From DASYAE01 sp036501535 (GTDB taxonomy: Bacteria; Actinomycetota; Actinomycetes; Streptomycetales; Catenulisporaceae), in NCBI GenBank assembly GCA_036501535.1, contig DASYAE010000077.1:1-54288 (forward strand): a stretch of DNA of 54,288 nt, written 5' to 3'. Of this stretch, positions 54,169-54,288 are shown one piece after another (within the stretch, counting starts at the first letter, position 1; each line of letters begins with the position of its first letter). Made by a program: the position numbers and the translations under genes. The notes under the pieces are model-generated. The model saw nothing but the letters and a program-made list of their open reading frames with translations, was not told where the DNA came from and made no database searches.

Positions 54169-54198
54169 TTGACAGCGCGCACCGGCTGCGGCCAGAGT
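54169..54198 (+). promoter_or_regulatory. Promoter of the GntR gene
   Basis: A consensus -35 TTGACA (54169-54174), an 18-nt spacer and CAGAGT (54193-54198, one mismatch to TANNNT) precede the operator dyad. Confidence 0.45.
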
Positions 54199-54199
54199 A

Positions 54200-54217
54200 G
54201 TCTTACTGTCGTAAGAC
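54200..54217. promoter_or_regulatory. Inverted-repeat operator GTCTTAC-TGTC-GTAAGAC
   Basis: Perfect 7-nt arms with a 4-nt centre lie just after the apparent -10, 20 nt before the start codon. It is a natural autoregulatory site for the GntR protein encoded next. Confidence 0.6.
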
Positions 54218-54237
54218 AATAGGAAGAAGCTCCGGCA

Positions 54238-54288
54238 GTGATCGAGTTCGTGCTGGACGGCCGTTCCCGGGTGTCGACCTATGTGCAG
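54238..54288 (+). CDS. GntR-family transcriptional regulator (5' end only)
   Basis: Only 17 codons are in the window, VIEFVLDGRSRVSTYVQ. This matches the conserved start of YtrA-type GntR regulators (M-I-E-F-x-L-D-x-R-S-G-V-x-x-Y-x-Q). AGGAAGAAG lies upstream of the GTG. The gene is cut by the window edge. The immediately upstream dyad fits autoregulation. Confidence 0.6.
   Translation, partial: MIEFVLDGRSRVSTYVQ

Larger units (their letters stand above)
53937..54237. other. Gap before the GntR gene
   Basis: These 301 nt contain no gene I can support. The right end holds the promoter and operator of the GntR regulator. Open frames across the rest lack ribosome-binding sites or family resemblance. 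Confidence 0.5.

Overview
The window is chromosomal DNA from a very high-GC actinomycete, most likely Streptomyces-like or Catenulispora-like. The evidence is GC-saturated third codon positions, abundant GTG starts, four-base GTGA and ATGA gene overlaps, many apparently leaderless genes, a bifunctional germacradienol/geosmin synthase, an F420-type PPOX protein, a LAL-type giant LuxR regulator, and an actinobacterial PrimPol. I see no rRNA, tRNA, CRISPR array, intact transposase or prophage block.

Layout. 0-9 kb holds a PrimPol-type primase, an ankyrin-repeat protein, a serpin, D-aminoacyl-tRNA deacylase, a pirin, an alpha/beta hydrolase, a two-domain VOC protein and a GT4 glycosyltransferase. 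9-21 kb holds an S9 peptidase, a cytochrome P450, a five-gene DUF4129/MoxR/DUF58 operon, a PPOX protein, a thiol-disulfide group (TlpA-like, VKOR, DUF929) and a DUF5134 membrane protein. 21-30 kb holds a LAL regulator, a TauE/SafE permease, NfeD and SPFH proteins, an ABC ATPase and SerB. 30-39 kb holds an ABC-F ATPase with a long structured leader, then a stretch of damaged minus-strand genes (trypsin-like protein, histidine kinase, methyltransferase) mixed with intact membrane proteins, then a PadR-controlled ABC transporter.

39-46 kb is the most striking region. A family 2B encapsulin shell gene, carrying an inserted cyclic-nucleotide-binding-like domain, is divergent from a geosmin synthase gene. 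An AAA+ ATPase/TPR membrane-protein pair follows. A 19-nt element in the geosmin promoter recurs upstream of the AAA+ gene, suggesting that the shell, enzyme and ATPase form one regulated unit. The likely picture is a protein nanocompartment that houses or organises a terpene cyclase.

46-54 kb holds a frameshifted second serpin directly downstream of a large protein with an Mrr-N-like domain, a CBS pair and a C-terminal HEPN-type RxxxxH motif (a candidate nucleotide-gated RNase or defence/stress effector). Then come a GNAT acetyltransferase, a THI5/NMT1-like ABC importer operon ending in an APH-fold kinase, and the first codons of a GntR regulator behind a clear inverted-repeat operator.

All functions are read from motifs and remembered family features. 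No database or structure search was run.
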